From Marinospirillum sp035271045 (GTDB lineage: Bacteria > Pseudomonadota > Gammaproteobacteria > Pseudomonadales > Halomonadaceae): DNA of 64,000 bases. Position 1 is the first letter of the stretch; each line of letters opens with the position of its first letter. Made by a program: the position numbers and the translations under genes. The DNA is taken from positions 62,001 through 126,000 of the forward strand of contig NZ_DATESC010000007.1 of NCBI RefSeq assembly GCF_035271045.1. Direction: 5' to 3'. The notes beneath the pieces were generated by a model. That model made no database searches. It had not been told where the DNA came from and was given only the letters and a program-made list of their open reading frames with translations. Positions 52,190 to 61,295 of this stretch are shown one piece after another.

Positions 52190-53293
52190 TTATAAGCTAT
52201 ACCAACTGCCGTCTGCTTTAGGCATTAACCATTGGCGAGTAAACCAAAAATAACGGTTTTCAGTTATATGAGGCGCAGTACAATTATAACGTGGTCGTCC
52301 AGTTGCTAGGTCTTTATTTGAGTTAATAGTAATTTGTAAGTTGTCATTGGTTAGTTTTTTGGTTTTTATATAGAGTAATTGTGCGTCTGGGCCATAGCAG
52401 CGAAGTTGCTTGATTGAGTAATCACCTGGTTGTAGGGTGATTACTAAGCTAGGGCGGCGCTCACTTCCATCTAATACTGTTGATTCAGGTTGCTCGCTGA
52501 CTAATGGAAAGGGTAGAGCATTAAGTTTAGTGGCTAAACTACTGGGGTTAGCAGACGTGCCGTTGGCTGCATAGCGTGGTAACGCAAGTAAGCCTGTGTA
52601 AGGGTTAGCAGCACCTGATTGCTGTCCAAAAGCAACATAGCCCATTTGTTTAACCAGCTTTTGTATTTCAGAATTATATTCACCGTAAGGGTAAGCAAGA
52701 ATTTTTGGTGCGCTGCCTAAATGTTTGATGATTTCTTGTTGATTACTATCAATTTCGTGACTTACTCTTGCTAGCCAATCAGTCTCATTTTCATCATCTA
52801 GTTTGCGAATTAAATAAGCATGGCTAAGCGTGTGGTTGGCAATTAATCCACCCGCTTGTTGCGCTTCTTTAAGCTGTTCCCAACTCATATAAAGTGGGTG
52901 TTTTTTATTAATTAAATCAGCATTTACAAAAATAGTAAAAGGCAGTTGGCGCTCTTTTAAAATAGGCAAGGCTTCTTGGTGAACGCTAATATAACCATCG
53001 TCAAAAGTAATAACGGCTATTCTATCGGGTATAGGGCGACGGCGCTTTAAGTGTTGTACTACCCGTTCTAGCGGCCAAACTTGAAAGCCATCTTTTTCTA
53101 GCATATCTAGGTGCTTTATAAAATCAGCAGGTGAGGTGCTAGTGGAGGGTGGTGTGCTGGTACTAATGTGGTGATACATAAGCACTGAAGCGTGGTAATA
53201 AGTTGCAATGGCTTGTTCTGCAGTGTTTTTAGCTGCTAATGCATTAAAAGAACTTAATGTTAAAAGCAGAGGAATTAAAAGTTTTAATCGCAT
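52190..53293 (-). CDS. Exported polysaccharide deacetylase family protein
   Basis: 367 residues. The start ATG at 53293 is preferred (GGAAAG upstream, MRLKLLIPLLLTLS signal peptide ending ALAA); an upstream in-frame ATG at 53308 lacks a site. The NodB homology domain spans about 35-240: MYHHIS, ITFDDGY (catalytic D and metal D), and HTLSH (metal histidines), similar to the N-terminal domain of PgaB. A beta-rich C-terminal part (about 250-367) has YNCTAPHITENRYFWFTRQWL. Probably a periplasmic N-deacetylase of an exopolysaccharide or peptidoglycan; substrate unknown. It follows the DnaJ-related gene after 18 bases. Confidence 0.86.
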   Translation of the reverse strand: MRLKLLIPLLLTLSSFNALAAKNTAEQAIATYYHASVLMYHHISTSTPPSTSTSPADFIKHLDMLEKDGFQVWPLERVVQHLKRRRPIPDRIAVITFDDGYISVHQEALPILKERQLPFTIFVNADLINKKHPLYMSWEQLKEAQQAGGLIANHTLSHAYLIRKLDDENETDWLARVSHEIDSNQQEIIKHLGSAPKILAYPYGEYNSEIQKLVKQMGYVAFGQQSGAANPYTGLLALPRYAANGTSANPSSLATKLNALPFPLVSEQPESTVLDGSERRPSLVITLQPGDYSIKQLRCYGPDAQLLYIKTKKLTNDNLQITINSNKDLATGRPRYNCTAPHITENRYFWFTRQWLMPKADGSWYSL

Positions 53294-53311
53294 AATATAA
53301 CTTTCCATAAA

Positions 53312-53911
53312 TTATTTAAGCAGCGGGCGAAGCACTTCCATTGCTTCATTAATGATTTGTAGTTGTTCAGCATCACCGCCTCGGTCTGGATGGTGCAGCA
53401 TGGCAAGTCTACGGTAGCTAAGTTTAATTTCTTTAGTGGAAACACCTTCGGACAAGCCAAGGGTTTTAAGGGCTTTAGCCTTTAAACCACCACCACTGAA
53501 GATGGACTCTTCATGTAAACGTTTCCAAAAGCTATTTAAGGCCGTTTCTATGTCTTGCTGCGTGGTTTTTTCTAACATATCCATATCAAGGTAATAGTCA
53601 CGCATAGGATCATGCTGCTGTAGTGCTGGACTAGCTGGGTTGTAAGTTTGTAGACATAAGCGCACCGCTGTAATGTCTAAGTGCCCTTTACAGGTTTGCC
53701 ATAATTCGTCTCTTAACTGGTAAAGCGCATTGTAAAGCAAAAAGTGGGTACGAAAGAGTTTCACATTATTGCTAAAGGTATCTGCTTCTAAATTTATAGT
53801 TCCTTTTTCGTCTAGCGCTTTTAGTAGAGTATGCTCATTAATGCCTTCTGGAAAAGCGCGTAAAACTTCAATTAGGTCTTCAAAAAGTCTAGTTTCCTGT
53901 AACACAGTCAT
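53312..53911 (-). CDS. DnaJ-related protein with C-terminal J domain
   Basis: 199 residues. The N-terminal 125 residues match the DNAJ-related family (FEDLIEVLRAFPEGINEHTLL, FRTHFLLYNALYQLRDELW), and the C-terminal part (about 145-199) is a J domain with HHPDRGGDAEQLQIINEAMEVL; the HPD motif is intact, so it should stimulate an Hsp70. No Gly/Phe or zinc-finger regions. Client unknown. It precedes the polysaccharide deacetylase. Confidence 0.88.
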   Translation of the reverse strand: MTVLQETRLFEDLIEVLRAFPEGINEHTLLKALDEKGTINLEADTFSNNVKLFRTHFLLYNALYQLRDELWQTCKGHLDITAVRLCLQTYNPASPALQQHDPMRDYYLDMDMLEKTTQQDIETALNSFWKRLHEESIFSGGGLKAKALKTLGLSEGVSTKEIKLSYRRLAMLHHPDRGGDAEQLQIINEAMEVLRPLLK

Positions 53912-54048
53912 CAGTTAGCTGGCCTTAAATATCTTTTTTCTATTTGGGGGATGTTAGCAGGACTAGACAGGATAGAAAATGTTTTAGCCCATTTACATTG
54001 TAGGAGACTTTGGTTAACTTGCGTGTTTTGATTATTAGGTGATTGGTA

Positions 54049-54909
54049 ATGACTACACAAGATTTACTTCCTAAGGCCCGATTAGAGTTTAATAAATTAC
54101 AAAAACGCTTACGCCGTGAAATGGGTCAAGCGATTGCCAACTTTAACATGATACAGGAAGGTGACAAGGTTATGGTCTGCCTTTCTGGTGGTAAAGACTC
54201 TTTTGCGCTTTTGCATATTTTAATGCAATTGCAAAAAAGTGCGCCTATTAATTTTGAGTTGGTTGCTGTTAATTTAGATCAAAAACAACCCGGCTTTCCT
54301 GAGCATATTTTACCTGCTTATTTAGAACAGGTTGGTGTTCCCTACCACATTGTTGAAAAAGATACCTACAGCATTGTTAAAGAGAAAATTCCTGAAGGTA
54401 AAACAACTTGCGGGCTTTGTTCACGCTTGCGTCGTGGTACTTTATATGGTTTTGCTGAAAAAATTGGTGCGACTAAAATAGCTTTAGGTCATCACAAAGA
54501 CGATATGTTAGAAACGTTATTTTTGAATTTATTTTTTGGTGGTAGTTTAAAGTCGATGCCACCCAAATTATTGTCAGACGATAAAAAGAACATTGTGATT
54601 CGTCCGTTGGCTTATAGTCGTGAAAAAGACATTATTACCTTTGCTGAACACATGGATTTTCCGATTATTCCTTGTAATTTGTGTGGTTCGCAAGAAAACT
54701 TACAACGCCAAGTGATTAAAGGTATGTTAGCCGATTGGGAAAAACAGTTTCCTGCGCGTTTAGAAACGATAGCCAATGCGTTGCAAAATGTTGCACCTTC
54801 ACAATTAGCTGATACTAAAGTGTTTGATTTTGCTGGTTTAGAAGAAGAAAGAGCCAGTGCTTTGATGGATAGAATTCAACTCATCAATGCGCTGGCTGTA
54901 GAAGTTTAA
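54049..54909 (+). CDS. ttcA: tRNA 2-thiocytidine synthetase TtcA
   Basis: 286-residue Fe-S enzyme that thiolates C32 of certain tRNAs, using ATP. ATG at 54049 with AGGTGA upstream; an in-frame TTG at 54043 is rejected. PP-loop LSGGKDS (45-51), the cluster cysteines C121 and C124 in CGLCSR, and the further CNLCGS motif near 210. The LGHHKDDMLETLFLNLFFGG stretch is characteristic. Divergent from the DnaJ-related gene. E. coli TtcA is 311 residues; this one has a shorter C-terminus. Confidence 0.95.
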   Translation: MTTQDLLPKARLEFNKLQKRLRREMGQAIANFNMIQEGDKVMVCLSGGKDSFALLHILMQLQKSAPINFELVAVNLDQKQPGFPEHILPAYLEQVGVPYHIVEKDTYSIVKEKIPEGKTTCGLCSRLRRGTLYGFAEKIGATKIALGHHKDDMLETLFLNLFFGGSLKSMPPKLLSDDKKNIVIRPLAYSREKDIITFAEHMDFPIIPCNLCGSQENLQRQVIKGMLADWEKQFPARLETIANALQNVAPSQLADTKVFDFAGLEEERASALMDRIQLINALAVEV

Positions 54910-54923
54910 CGCTTTACTGATGG

Positions 54924-55463
54924 TTACTCATTTTCAAAAGCCATAATAGAGTAAGCGCTTATACCTAACTCTAAAAGTCGCTCGCTACCACCGCTGTCGG
55001 GAAGGTTTATTAATGTTGCAATTTCATGCACTTCGGCTTTTTGACGGCGTATTAAAGTTGTTGCCGCAATTAAGCTGCTACCGCTAGCAAGAATATCATC
55101 AAACAAAAGAACCTGATCGCCTTCATTAAGCATACCTTGGCGCATTTCTAATGTTCTATCACCTTTGGTGCTGGGTGCGCGTTCAAATAGCACTTCACCA
55201 GGTTCTTCACCAAAGTCTCTAATTAATACTAAGGGTAAGTTAAGGCGATAAGCCAACACAGCAGCAAACATAGTGCCACGGCCTTTAAGTGCAACAATAC
55301 GATTGATTTTAGTGTTCAGGTAACGTTGGGCTAACTCACTGGTAATAAAGTGTAAAGCGCCAGTTTCATTTAATAGCGCTGAAAAATCACGCGTATTAGC
55401 TCCTTTTTTAGGGAAGTCTTTATGTGTTTCAATTAGCTGTTTAAGTGAAAATTCATCAAGCAT
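54924..55463 (-). CDS. Adenine phosphoribosyltransferase-like protein, divergent
   Basis: 179-residue purine PRTase related to Apt. Start ATG at 55463, with AGGGCC upstream. The overall plan matches Apt: N-terminal DFPKKGANTRDFSALL, GRGTMFAAVLAYRLNLP, a flexible loop, and the PRPP loop LLFDDILASGSSLIA. The PRPP loop differs from the usual VDDLLATGGT form, and the loop EEPGEVLFERAPSTKGDRTLEMR is longer than in canonical Apt, so base specificity should not be assumed. Adjacent to the Fnr gene, both on the minus strand. Confidence 0.8.
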   Translation of the reverse strand: MLDEFSLKQLIETHKDFPKKGANTRDFSALLNETGALHFITSELAQRYLNTKINRIVALKGRGTMFAAVLAYRLNLPLVLIRDFGEEPGEVLFERAPSTKGDRTLEMRQGMLNEGDQVLLFDDILASGSSLIAATTLIRRQKAEVHEIATLINLPDSGGSERLLELGISAYSIMAFENE

Positions 55464-55516
55464 TACCAAGGCCCTCTTTTTATAAGTAAGTCCATTATAG
55501 TTCAGTATCTATGCAG

Positions 55517-56299
55517 CTATTGGGCAAGAACTTTATTGCCTATTTCTATATCATAGTCGTTTAAATCAGCAACTTCTAATAATTGTTGTCTATCTGTAAT
55601 ATGAACTTCTTTTCCATTGACTGCAATCATTTGAGTGCTTTGAAAACGGGTAAAAACACGGCTAACAGTTTCAACCGCTAAACCTAAGTAATTGCCTATT
55701 TCGTTACGTGACATGGGTAAACGAAAGGTATAAGGCGAGTAGCCACGGCGTTTAAAACGCGCTGATAAGTTGGCTAGAAAGGTAGCCACTCTTTGTTCGG
55801 CATTCTTTTTAGATAGCAGCAGCATCATTTGTTTGTCTTCGCGTAATTCTTTGCTCATACAACTAAAAATTTGTCGACGTAAGTCGGGTAGTTGATTAGA
55901 AAGCGCTTGTAAGCGCGAATAAGGAATTTCGCACACGGTTGTTGTTTCTAACGCTTTTGCCGACACTGGGTAGGCAATACAATCAATACCATCTAATCCT
56001 ACCAACTCGCTGGGTAAATGAAAATTAGTAATTTGTTCATCGCCATCATTGGTCATAATGTAGTTTTTTAAGCTACCTGATCTAACTGCATACACCGATT
56101 CAAATGCATTGCCTTGACGAAACAAGTGTTCACCTTTTTTTAAAGGTTGACGGCGTTTTATAATGCTATCTAACTGGTCAATATCTTCTAAATTTAGCGA
56201 TAAAGGCAGGCAGAGCGAACTTAAACTACAGGTCATGCAACGTGTTTCTTTATTTAAGTTCTGACAACTTCCTTTTTTTTGTAATCGGCTGTTAATCAC
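55517..56299 (-). CDS. fnr: Fnr/Anr-type oxygen-sensing transcriptional regulator
   Basis: 260-residue CRP-family activator with a [4Fe-4S] oxygen sensor. N-terminal cluster cysteines C21, C24 and C30 (RCMTCSLSSLC) plus C123 (TVCEIPYSRL); an additional C12 is not a normal ligand. The cyclic-nucleotide-like barrel is followed by a helix-turn-helix with SRNEIGNYLGLAVETVSRVFTRFQ, whose E, S and R match Fnr base contacts. The start is GTG at 56299, preceded by AGGAGGG. It lies next to hemN and the ccoSIHGP genes, typical Fnr/Anr targets. Upstream dyad at 56321-56334 suggests autoregulation. Confidence 0.94.
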   Translation of the reverse strand: MINSRLQKKGSCQNLNKETRCMTCSLSSLCLPLSLNLEDIDQLDSIIKRRQPLKKGEHLFRQGNAFESVYAVRSGSLKNYIMTNDGDEQITNFHLPSELVGLDGIDCIAYPVSAKALETTTVCEIPYSRLQALSNQLPDLRRQIFSCMSKELREDKQMMLLLSKKNAEQRVATFLANLSARFKRRGYSPYTFRLPMSRNEIGNYLGLAVETVSRVFTRFQSTQMIAVNGKEVHITDRQQLLEVADLNDYDIEIGNKVLAQ

Positions 56300-56320
56300 C
56301 CTACCCTCCTAATTAAAAAC

Positions 56321-56334
56321 TTGACTTAACTCAA
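56321..56334. promoter_or_regulatory. Candidate Fnr box upstream of fnr
   Basis: TTGACTTAACTCAA resembles the Fnr consensus TTGAT-N4-ATCAA with one change in each half-site. It ends 22 bases before the GTG start codon, so it would overlap the promoter or transcription start and fit repression by Fnr of its own gene. Assignment is by pattern only. Confidence 0.55.
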
Positions 56335-56420
56335 GTAGTTTTACCATGAGTAAGATAACAAGGCAATTAAGCTAGGGTGCTTTCTTATAGACCTAAGACT
56401 TAATGTTAAGGCATGATCAA

Positions 56421-57818
56421 TTAGATAATTCTTGAAAAAGCTTTACCAATTAAATTTTGATCTAAATAAGCATCAAAAACCATGCAGATGCTGCGAATCA
56501 GTAAGCGTCCTGCTGGTGTGATTTTCAGCACATTATTTTCGATATTAAGTAATCCATCCGCTTGATGTTGTTTTAAGCCAACTCGCTCTTTAGCAAAGTA
56601 TTCAGCAAAATTGATGCTGTACCTTTTACCAAAGGCATTACCATCTAAGTGAAAATGACAAATAAGCTGATTAATAGCGGCACGGCGAATTAGGTCATCG
56701 CTGCTCAGAGTCATACCTTTAATGGTTGAAAAATGCCCTTGGGCAATTTTGCTTTCATAGCTTTGGGTGTCGTAATCATTTTGTGCGTAAGTAGAACCGA
56801 TTTGGCTAATGGAAGACGTACCCATAGCAATTAAGTCGCACTCAGAATGGGTGGTGTAGCCTTGAAAATTGCGGTGTAAACGGCTTTCTTGCTGCGCTAT
56901 AGCAAGGCTATCTTCAGGTTTGGCAAAGTGATCCATACCAATAAATACATAGCCTGCTTCCACTAGGCGCGTAATGCTTTGCTCAAGCATTTGCAGTTTT
57001 TGTTCTGGGCTGGGCAAATCGGCTGCATTAATTCTGCGTTGTGGCTTAAAACGTTCTGGCATATGGGCGTAATTAAAAATTGATAAGCGGTCTGGGTTAA
57101 TTTCTATGACTTCTTCTAGTGTTGCAGTAAACGATGCTGGTGTTTGATGCGGTAGACCATAGATTAAATCTAAATTAAGCGAACGAAAGCCTAGCTCACG
57201 CGCTTGAATAATAGCCCCTTCGGTCATTTCTCTAGGTTGTATGCGGTTGACGGCTTCTTGCACTTTAGGGTTTAAATCTTGTAAGCCAAAGCTAACGCGA
57301 TTAAAGCCAATTTCTCTAAGCAGGGCTAGGGTATCTGACTGTATTTCTCGTGGATCAATTTCAATCGAATAATCACCTAAGTCATCATCGCGTAAATTAA
57401 AGCGCTTACGCGTTTCTAGCATTAACTCGCGCATTTGTTCGTGAGATAAAAAAGTAGGTGTACCACCGCCCCAATGCAGTTGGTTAACTTGGCGACTGGT
57501 ATCTAGGTGTTTGGCAACCAAGTCCATTTCTTTAATAAGGTGTTCTAAATAAGGTTCGCAACGGCCTGTATCGCGGGTGGCAATTTTGTTGCAGCCACAG
57601 TAAAAACAAATTTTTGCACAAAAAGGAATGTGAAAATACAGCGATAAAGGTGCAGCAGTGGCATTGCTGTTAGTCAAGGCTTGAATAAATTGGTTGGACT
57701 TAAAATCTTCGTGAAACTGCGGTGCGGTAGGATAAGAAGTGTAACGAGGGCCAGCTAGATTGTAGCGGTCAACTAGCTTGGAATTCCATTCAAAATTTTT
57801 AAGGTTTGCTTGGCTCAT
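56421..57818 (-). CDS. hemN: Oxygen-independent coproporphyrinogen III oxidase
   Basis: Radical SAM enzyme of anaerobic heme synthesis. 465 residues (E. coli HemN 457). Cluster cysteines C67, C71, C74 and following C76 in CAKICFYCGCN, the HLHWGGGTPTFL-like glycine-rich segment (LHWGGGTPTFLS), and YIGMDHFAKPEDSL. N-terminal YTSYPTAPQFHEDF is typical. GAGGCG precedes the ATG. Lies between fnr and the cco genes, and by analogy is oxygen-regulated. Confidence 0.95.
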   Translation of the reverse strand: MSQANLKNFEWNSKLVDRYNLAGPRYTSYPTAPQFHEDFKSNQFIQALTNSNATAAPLSLYFHIPFCAKICFYCGCNKIATRDTGRCEPYLEHLIKEMDLVAKHLDTSRQVNQLHWGGGTPTFLSHEQMRELMLETRKRFNLRDDDLGDYSIEIDPREIQSDTLALLREIGFNRVSFGLQDLNPKVQEAVNRIQPREMTEGAIIQARELGFRSLNLDLIYGLPHQTPASFTATLEEVIEINPDRLSIFNYAHMPERFKPQRRINAADLPSPEQKLQMLEQSITRLVEAGYVFIGMDHFAKPEDSLAIAQQESRLHRNFQGYTTHSECDLIAMGTSSISQIGSTYAQNDYDTQSYESKIAQGHFSTIKGMTLSSDDLIRRAAINQLICHFHLDGNAFGKRYSINFAEYFAKERVGLKQHQADGLLNIENNVLKITPAGRLLIRSICMVFDAYLDQNLIGKAFSRII

Positions 57819-57850
57819 GGTTACGCCTCTATTGATTGATTAGACATGGA

Positions 57851-58531
57851 TTAACTGATTAAAGGCCAAGCCAACCAACCGGCAAAACCTAAGAGTAATA
57901 AGGCCGACATTTGTCGCCATAAACGCTGGCGCAATAATGCAGTCAGTTGCCTAGCCGCTGCACCTGTTGCTAGCAAGGTGGGTAACGTACCTAATCCAAA
58001 TGCCAGCATTAATAAACCACCATTTAAACTACTGCCGCTGCTTAGCGCTAACAGCAGCATGGAATAAACTAATCCGCAGGGCAACCATCCCCAAATTAAG
58101 CCAATTAGTAAGGCTTGTACTGGGTTTTGTACCGGCATTAGCTTGCGTCCCAGCGGTTCTAGGTAGCGCCATAGGTATTTGCCTAACGCTTCAACACGGG
58201 TTAGTCCTGTCCACCATTGGCCGACATAAAAAGCCATCAGCACCAGCATTAATACGGCTAACCAGCTTAGCATTTGGGTAATGGCTTTAATTTCACCAAT
58301 CAGCAGCTGACCTAAGCCACCGATTATTATTCCTGCTAATACATAGCTGGTTATGCGCCCTAAGTTGTAGGTCAGCATTAATACAGCAATGCGTAACGGG
58401 TGGCGGCGACTGGGCGGTAAAGCAAACGTTAATGCACTCACAATACCACCACACATACCAATGCAGTGACCACCCCCTAATAAGCCAGCGATAAAAGCTG
58501 TAATTAAGCCAGTGGTGAGTAATTCAGTCAT
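57851..58531 (-). CDS. SafE/DsbD_2-type membrane protein of the cco cluster
   Basis: 226-residue inner-membrane protein with about six helices. The first has the GGGHCIGMCGG motif (about 20-30) common to this group, in which a His-Cys-x-x-x-Cys pattern may bind copper or exchange thiols. Often annotated as a sulfite exporter because of a distant TauE/SafE similarity, but its location directly after ccoS makes a role in cytochrome cbb3 or copper biogenesis more likely (inference). Its ATG overlaps the ccoS stop by four bases. Confidence 0.82.
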   Translation of the reverse strand: MTELLTTGLITAFIAGLLGGGHCIGMCGGIVSALTFALPPSRRHPLRIAVLMLTYNLGRITSYVLAGIIIGGLGQLLIGEIKAITQMLSWLAVLMLVLMAFYVGQWWTGLTRVEALGKYLWRYLEPLGRKLMPVQNPVQALLIGLIWGWLPCGLVYSMLLLALSSGSSLNGGLLMLAFGLGTLPTLLATGAAARQLTALLRQRLWRQMSALLLLGFAGWLAWPLIS

Positions 58532-58731
58532 TGTTTACTTGGATCGCTTGGATCGCAGGATTTATCAGCCTTAGTTTCGTTGTGCTTGGGTTCATCGTCA
58601 TCAAATAGTATTGAATAGGCGGGTCCTTCAAGGTCTTCAAATTGGTTGTTTTTAACCGCCCAAAAGAAAGCCCAAATGGCTAGGCTAAGCAGCACCAGCG
58701 AGAGCGGAATCAGCAAAAATAATATATTCAT
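58528..58731 (-). CDS. ccoS: Cytochrome oxidase maturation protein, cbb3-type, CcoS
   Basis: 67-residue single-span membrane protein required for inserting cofactors into cbb3 oxidase. One hydrophobic helix (about 3-26), then the hallmark WAVKNNQFEDLEGPAYSILFDDD segment (positions 25-47 region), and an acidic/charged tail. 10 bases after ccoI, 4-base overlap with the downstream SafE-type gene. Confidence 0.92.
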   Translation of the reverse strand: MNILFLLIPLSLVLLSLAIWAFFWAVKNNQFEDLEGPAYSILFDDDEPKHNETKADKSCDPSDPSKQ

Positions 58732-58741
58732 GGGTTTTTTC

Positions 58742-61216
58742 TCAAGTATTTTTAGTTGATTGCTGAGTTTTTACTTGCTGTTTTTGTTCGCTCAGGCGTT
58801 GTTCATTGGCTTTGTCGCGTAAACGTAAAGCATTTAAAACCACCAGTAATGAGCTACTGGTCATGCCTACTGCTGCTAACCACGGTGGTACTAAACCCAT
58901 ACTGGCAGCGGGTAAAGCAATTAGGTTATAGACCAAAGATAGCATTAAGTTTTGCTTTATGATTCGGTTGGTCATGCGTGCTTTTTGAATGGCTTGAGGG
59001 ATTTTAATTAAGTGGCTAGAAAGCAGTAGTGTGTCGGCACTGGTTTTTGCTAGGTCAGTAGCATCGCCCATAGCGATTGAAACTTGCGCTCCTGCCAATA
59101 CTGGCACGTCGTTGACACCATCACCCACCATAATGATTTGTTTGCCCTGCTTTTGTAGTTCGCGCAGTTTTTCTAATTTTCGTTCAGGCGTAGCGCTGGC
59201 TGTGTAGTGCGTTATGCCGAGTTCATTAGCGATACTTTGTACTGAACCTTCCTGATCGCCTGACAGCAGCTCAAAGGTAATACCCATTGTTTGTAGTGCT
59301 TTCAGCATGGTTTTAGTGTCGGGGCGCAGTTGATCGCTTAACCGAAACCAGCACAGCGGTGCTTGGTTATCAGCAAACAACAGCCATTGACCTTCTTGTT
59401 TAGGTGGGGTTAAAACTTCTTGAGTCCAAGCAAAATCGGCACGGCCTAAACGGTATTCCTGCCCAGTAATTTTGCCACTTAAACCTTTTCCTGTGAAAGC
59501 TTGAATGGCTTCTGCGGTTAAATCAGGGTCACGCATTTCTGCAAAAGCACGCGCAATAGGGTGTTCTGATTGCGCTTCTAGCGCTGCTGCATAGCGTTTA
59601 ATCTGAGTTTGGCGTGGGTCATCTTTTGCGGCTAGCCAGTGGACTGATTTAAGCTCTAAGCGCCCTTCGGTTAAAGTGCCCGTTTTATCAAAAATAATGT
59701 GGTCGGCTTTGGCTAAACCTTCTAATACATGACCACGGGTGATTAATACGCCTTGCCTTGCCAAGGTTGAGTTAGCCACCGCCAGTGCTGTAGGCGTTGC
59801 TAATGCCAAAGCGCAGGGGCAGGTGACAACTAATAAAGCTACTAATACCCAAAACGCACGCGAAGAATCTATGCCTAACCAAACGGTAAACACGACTACT
59901 GAAATAATTAGCAATGCCCCTACAAAATAGCTAGAAACTTTGTTAGCAAGGCTTGCTATACGGGGTTTTTCAGCTAAAGCACGTTCGCTAAGGCGTGAAA
60001 TGCTGGCAAGGCGCACATCCTGTCCAGTTTTTTCAACACGCACGGTTAAAGGACTATCAATGTTTTGCGTGCCTGCTAAAACTTGATGGCCTGGGTAGCA
60101 GGCAACGGGTAAATACTCACCCGTCATAGTGGCTTGGTTTACGCTGGAATGGCCGCTAACAATAACGCCATCAATTGGCAAAGTATGCCCAGGTTTGACT
60201 AGAATTAGATCGCCCACTTTAAGATTGCGGCTGGGTAAATAAACTTCTTGTTGATTTTCATCCAATAAAATCGCCGCTTGAGGGATTAAATCTTGTAGCG
60301 CATTACCCGCATTACCAATACGGTGGCGAGTACGCATTTCTATGTAGCGACCAAATAAAAGAAAAAAGCTAAACATGGCGATGGCATAAAAGTGTAGTTC
60401 GCCTGTTCCGGTTAATAATGCCCAAACACTGGCGGTATAGCCCAAACCTATGGCTAGTGAAACGGGTACGTCCATATTAAGACGGCGATTTTTTAGCTCA
60501 TTTAAAGCACTTTTAAAGAAAGGCCAAGCGGAATAGACCACTACGGGTGTAGTCACAAAAAAAGACAGCCATTGAAACAGTATAAGAAGCTCAGGTTCCA
60601 TAAAGTTAGCAAGCACACCGGCTTCTAAAGAAATACCAAACATCATTGCTTGCATAGAACCTATGGCAGCAACAATTAACCGGCGTATAGCGGTTTTTTG
60701 TTCTTTTTCTAACTTTTGTTGCTGTTCATTGGCTTGCCAAGGTTGAGCGCTATAACCGATGGATTTGAATTCAGCTAAAAGTTTACTAAAAGGAAGTTTG
60801 TTCATGTCCCAGCGCAGCGTGGCTCTTTGTGCGCTTAAATTAACGCCGGTGTATTCAACACCTTCTAGGCTATTAATTTGGTTTTCAATTAGCCAAGCAC
60901 AAGCAGCACAAGTGATACCATCAATGGCTAGCGTTGCTTCAGCTATGCCACTTTCATTACGGTGAACAAATTCTTGTAAAAGCTCTGGTGCATCATAAAC
61001 TTGCAGCTCAGCAAGTTCAGTTTCGCTTAATTCAGGACGTGGTGGGAGTTCGGTACGAAATTTGTAGTAACTTTCTAAGCCACCAAAAACAATGGCATTG
61101 GCTACTGCTTCGCAACCTGGGCAGCAAAGTTGCTCTGTTTTATCGTTAACGGTGACGCTAAAGCGGCTATTGCTGGGAACAGGTTCACCGCAGTGAAAAC
61201 AGGATTCCTGTGACAT
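58742..61216 (-). CDS. ccoI: Copper-transporting P1B-type ATPase CcoI
   Basis: 824 residues, exports Cu to the periplasm for cbb3 oxidase assembly. N-terminal cysteine motifs CFHCGEP and CCPGC (about 6-35), one heavy-metal-associated domain with GITCAAC (C103, C106), six or more helices with CPC in VTCPCALALATP, phosphorylation site DKTGTLTEG, SEHPIARAF (HP motif), and GDGVNDVPVL. The CCxxC N-terminal extension distinguishes CcoI/FixI-type pumps from CopA. ccoH lies 79 bases upstream on the same strand. Confidence 0.95.
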   Translation of the reverse strand: MSQESCFHCGEPVPSNSRFSVTVNDKTEQLCCPGCEAVANAIVFGGLESYYKFRTELPPRPELSETELAELQVYDAPELLQEFVHRNESGIAEATLAIDGITCAACAWLIENQINSLEGVEYTGVNLSAQRATLRWDMNKLPFSKLLAEFKSIGYSAQPWQANEQQQKLEKEQKTAIRRLIVAAIGSMQAMMFGISLEAGVLANFMEPELLILFQWLSFFVTTPVVVYSAWPFFKSALNELKNRRLNMDVPVSLAIGLGYTASVWALLTGTGELHFYAIAMFSFFLLFGRYIEMRTRHRIGNAGNALQDLIPQAAILLDENQQEVYLPSRNLKVGDLILVKPGHTLPIDGVIVSGHSSVNQATMTGEYLPVACYPGHQVLAGTQNIDSPLTVRVEKTGQDVRLASISRLSERALAEKPRIASLANKVSSYFVGALLIISVVVFTVWLGIDSSRAFWVLVALLVVTCPCALALATPTALAVANSTLARQGVLITRGHVLEGLAKADHIIFDKTGTLTEGRLELKSVHWLAAKDDPRQTQIKRYAAALEAQSEHPIARAFAEMRDPDLTAEAIQAFTGKGLSGKITGQEYRLGRADFAWTQEVLTPPKQEGQWLLFADNQAPLCWFRLSDQLRPDTKTMLKALQTMGITFELLSGDQEGSVQSIANELGITHYTASATPERKLEKLRELQKQGKQIIMVGDGVNDVPVLAGAQVSIAMGDATDLAKTSADTLLLSSHLIKIPQAIQKARMTNRIIKQNLMLSLVYNLIALPAASMGLVPPWLAAVGMTSSSLLVVLNALRLRDKANEQRLSEQKQQVKTQQSTKNT

Positions 61217-61295
61217 GGTGATTCATTCCAAACAGCCGATAAGCGACTAGCTAATTAAACTTGATTTAGTTAGCTAGCTGCTTACTGGCTAGAAT

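Noticed and set aside
57819..57850. Fnr box before hemN (ATTGATTGATTAGAC)
   Set aside because: Only the left half-site matches; the right half is absent.
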